A DNA stretch of 64,000 nucleotides, taken from NCBI RefSeq assembly GCF_001573155.1, contig NZ_JRWG01000001.1:248001-312000 (forward strand), given 5' to 3'. The DNA is from Aequorivita aquimaris (GTDB taxonomy: Bacteria; Bacteroidota; Bacteroidia; Flavobacteriales; Flavobacteriaceae). The notes below the pieces were generated by a model. The model ran no database searches. It was not told the DNA's origin and was given only the letters and a program-made list of their open reading frames with translations. How positions within the stretch are numbered: the stretch's first letter is position 1; each line of letters starts with the position of its first letter. Shown here piece by piece: positions 62,810-64,000 of the stretch. Made by a program: the position numbers and the translations under genes.

Positions 62810-63448
62810 ATGGAAACATCATTTTTAAAGAGCTTAAAACAAACCATTAAACACTGGTATATTCCGTTGCTCGTGGGTATTTTCTTTGTGGTGGTGAGCA
62901 TCGTGGTATTTTCCTCGCCGGCGGGTTCGCTCGTGGCCTTATCGTTGCTGTTTGCGCTTTCCTTTTTGTTCAGCGGCCTGTCTGAAAGCATATTCGCGCT
63001 TGCCAACAAGGACCATTTGGACAACTGGGGCTGGTCCCTCGCATTGGGCATTATAACGTTGATTGTGGGATTTCTATTATTCTTAAATCCCACTTTGTCG
63101 TTAACCGTTCTCGCGTTCTATATCGGTTTTGTAATTCTCTTCCGCTCCATTTCCACAATCGGCTTTGCCATAGATGTCAAAAAATATGGCAGCAAAAATT
63201 GGGGCGGTCTTTTGGTATTGGGCATAATCGGTACAATTGTATCATTCATCTTGATATGGAATCCGTTATTCGCAGGCCTCAGTGTTGTAATTTTAGTAGC
63301 GCTAAGCTTCCTGTTTGCAGGACTTTTCAGCATTCTATTGGCTTTTCAATTGAGAAAACTCCACAAATCTTCCAAAAGAATATCAGCCAATTTGGTAGAA
63401 CGGTATGATGCGATTGTGAAAGAAATCCGTGCCGAGTGGGATGATTAA
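62810..63448 (+). CDS. HdeD-family (DUF308) membrane protein
   Basis: 212 residues with six predicted membrane helices in three similar pairs (IPLLVGIFFVVVSIVVFSSP, LALGIITLIVGFLLFLNP, VLGIIGTIVSFILIWNP), the repeated G-x-I-x2-I-V-x-F-x-L motif of HdeD. HdeD is tied to acid resistance in enterobacteria; here the cluster suggests a general envelope stress role. It follows the SDR gene by 74 bases and is more GC-rich than the surrounding sequence. Confidence 0.9.
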   Translation: METSFLKSLKQTIKHWYIPLLVGIFFVVVSIVVFSSPAGSLVALSLLFALSFLFSGLSESIFALANKDHLDNWGWSLALGIITLIVGFLLFLNPTLSLTVLAFYIGFVILFRSISTIGFAIDVKKYGSKNWGGLLVLGIIGTIVSFILIWNPLFAGLSVVILVALSFLFAGLFSILLAFQLRKLHKSSKRISANLVERYDAIVKEIRAEWDD

Positions 63449-63518
63449 TCATTAGTTTAACAATTTTTGAAATATGTAGAATTTTGACAGCTTTTTTGAA
63501 ACCCATTTATCACGTTTT

Positions 63519-64000
63519 ATGAAGTGGATTTTACTCTTCGAGATTGCTTATATAATTTTGGTCATTTTGGTCATTCTTCGGGTGCTTTATGATACGCGCA
63601 GCAGTACCAAGGCATTGGCTTACATTCTGTTTATTTTATTTATTCCTTTCGTAGGAATAATCTTCTATTTTTCCTTCGGAATTAATTATAGAAAACGAAA
63701 ACTGTATTCCAAAAAAATTGTAGAGGATGAGCCGCTTCGGCAAAGCATCAAAAACCGAATGAACGCCTATTCTGAAACGATAAGCAATTCGGGATTAATC
63801 AAAAGAAAGAGTAAGACTTTGGTTGAATATTTACGGAATGCCGGCAACTGTCCGCTTACCGCAAATAACGATGTGAAACTCCTGATAAATGGCGAAGAAA
63901 AATTTCCGGAATTATTAAAAGCCATAGAAAACGCCAAATACCACATCCACATTGAATACTATATTTATGAGAATGATGTAACTGGAAAACAAGTGGCCGA
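63519..64000 (+). CDS. cls: Cardiolipin synthase, N-terminal part (3'-truncated by window edge)
   Basis: From ATG 63519 the frame is open to the end of the window (160 codons). The start WILLFEIAYIILVILVILRV and FILFIPFVGIIFYFSFGIN are the two membrane helices of the PLDc_N domain, followed by YRKRKLYSKKI and, at the end, AIENAKYHIHIEYYIYENDV, the strand before the first HKD motif. The HKD motifs themselves lie beyond the window. The enzyme joins phosphatidylglycerol to form cardiolipin. Other phospholipase D family members cannot be excluded. Confidence 0.85.
   Translation, partial: MKWILLFEIAYIILVILVILRVLYDTRSSTKALAYILFILFIPFVGIIFYFSFGINYRKRKLYSKKIVEDEPLRQSIKNRMNAYSETISNSGLIKRKSKTLVEYLRNAGNCPLTANNDVKLLINGEEKFPELLKAIENAKYHIHIEYYIYENDVTGKQVA

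Overview
The window is chromosomal DNA from a member of the Bacteroidetes, almost certainly the family Flavobacteriaceae. The evidence is the AT-rich base composition together with SusD/RagB, a TonB-dependent receptor with a carboxypeptidase-regulatory-like N-terminus, two type IX secretion (T9SS) C-terminal sorting domains, RteC, DUF6520, DUF5777 and DUF6943 proteins, and TAnnTTTG-like promoter boxes. The genus cannot be fixed from what is visible. I saw no rRNA, tRNA, CRISPR array or transposase gene.

Layout. (1) 1-3373: end of a SusD-like gene, translationally coupled to a secreted S9 peptidase, as in a RagAB-type peptide uptake system. (2) 3389-9374 (minus): a MauE/DoxX-like membrane protein with a small Cys-rich exported DUF6520 protein, then a TPR histidine kinase/response regulator pair, a small lipoprotein and a LytTR regulator with a degenerate receiver. 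(3) 9529-13394: part of an integrative element (RteC, excisionase-like HTH, winged-helix-like protein, DnaC-like ATPase, broken gene) with heptanucleotide repeats and REP-like palindromes, one block lying in frame inside the ATPase gene. (4) 13518-26270: a defence island. It holds a CBASS operon (57-aa protein, LRAT-like protein, 2TM-NUDIX effector, CD-NTase), a divergent operon (sigma-like protein, 135-aa helical protein, ImmA/IrrE metalloprotease), and a type I restriction-modification operon with an extra PD-(D/E)XK protein between hsdS and hsdR. (5) 26626-51219: a redox and metal region (PepSY and TonB receptor, YceI, cytochromes c, cupredoxins, CcsBA, two flavin reductases, FolE, a PLP decarboxylase) with an ECF sigma gene. 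Five copies of TGTAAC-N18-TC(C/T)A lie between its genes, always pointing at a gene start; this looks like a local ECF regulon. (6) 51220-53921: 2.7 kb without credible genes, made of nested inverted repeats, three tandem ~466-bp units that each fold on themselves, and a heptanucleotide array. (7) 53922-56448: a DUF6943 gene and a four-gene minus-strand cassette (two small membrane proteins, DUF5675, a MARQKG-type protein), divergent from a small protein gene preceded by five 11-bp iterons. (8) 56964-64000: a plus-strand stress/housekeeping cluster (DoxX, YceI, DUF5996, GNAT, pirin, PepSY-like, baeRF, SDR, HdeD, start of cardiolipin synthase).

How the parts work together. The CBASS operon and the sigma/135-aa/ImmA-IrrE operon share a 99-bp divergent promoter region. 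A perfect 8-bp inverted repeat there overlaps the putative -33 elements of both promoters, so the protease module probably controls CBASS expression, much as CapH/CapP does elsewhere but without a recognisable HTH repressor. In region 5, the ECF factor at 38668-39360 is the obvious candidate to read the TGTAAC-N18-TCYA sites, which would coordinate cytochrome c maturation, copper proteins and flavin reductases. The best candidates for something undescribed are this CBASS/LRAT/ImmA arrangement, the ECF regulon motif, the iteron-associated DUF5675 cassette, and the self-complementary 466-bp tandem repeat array.
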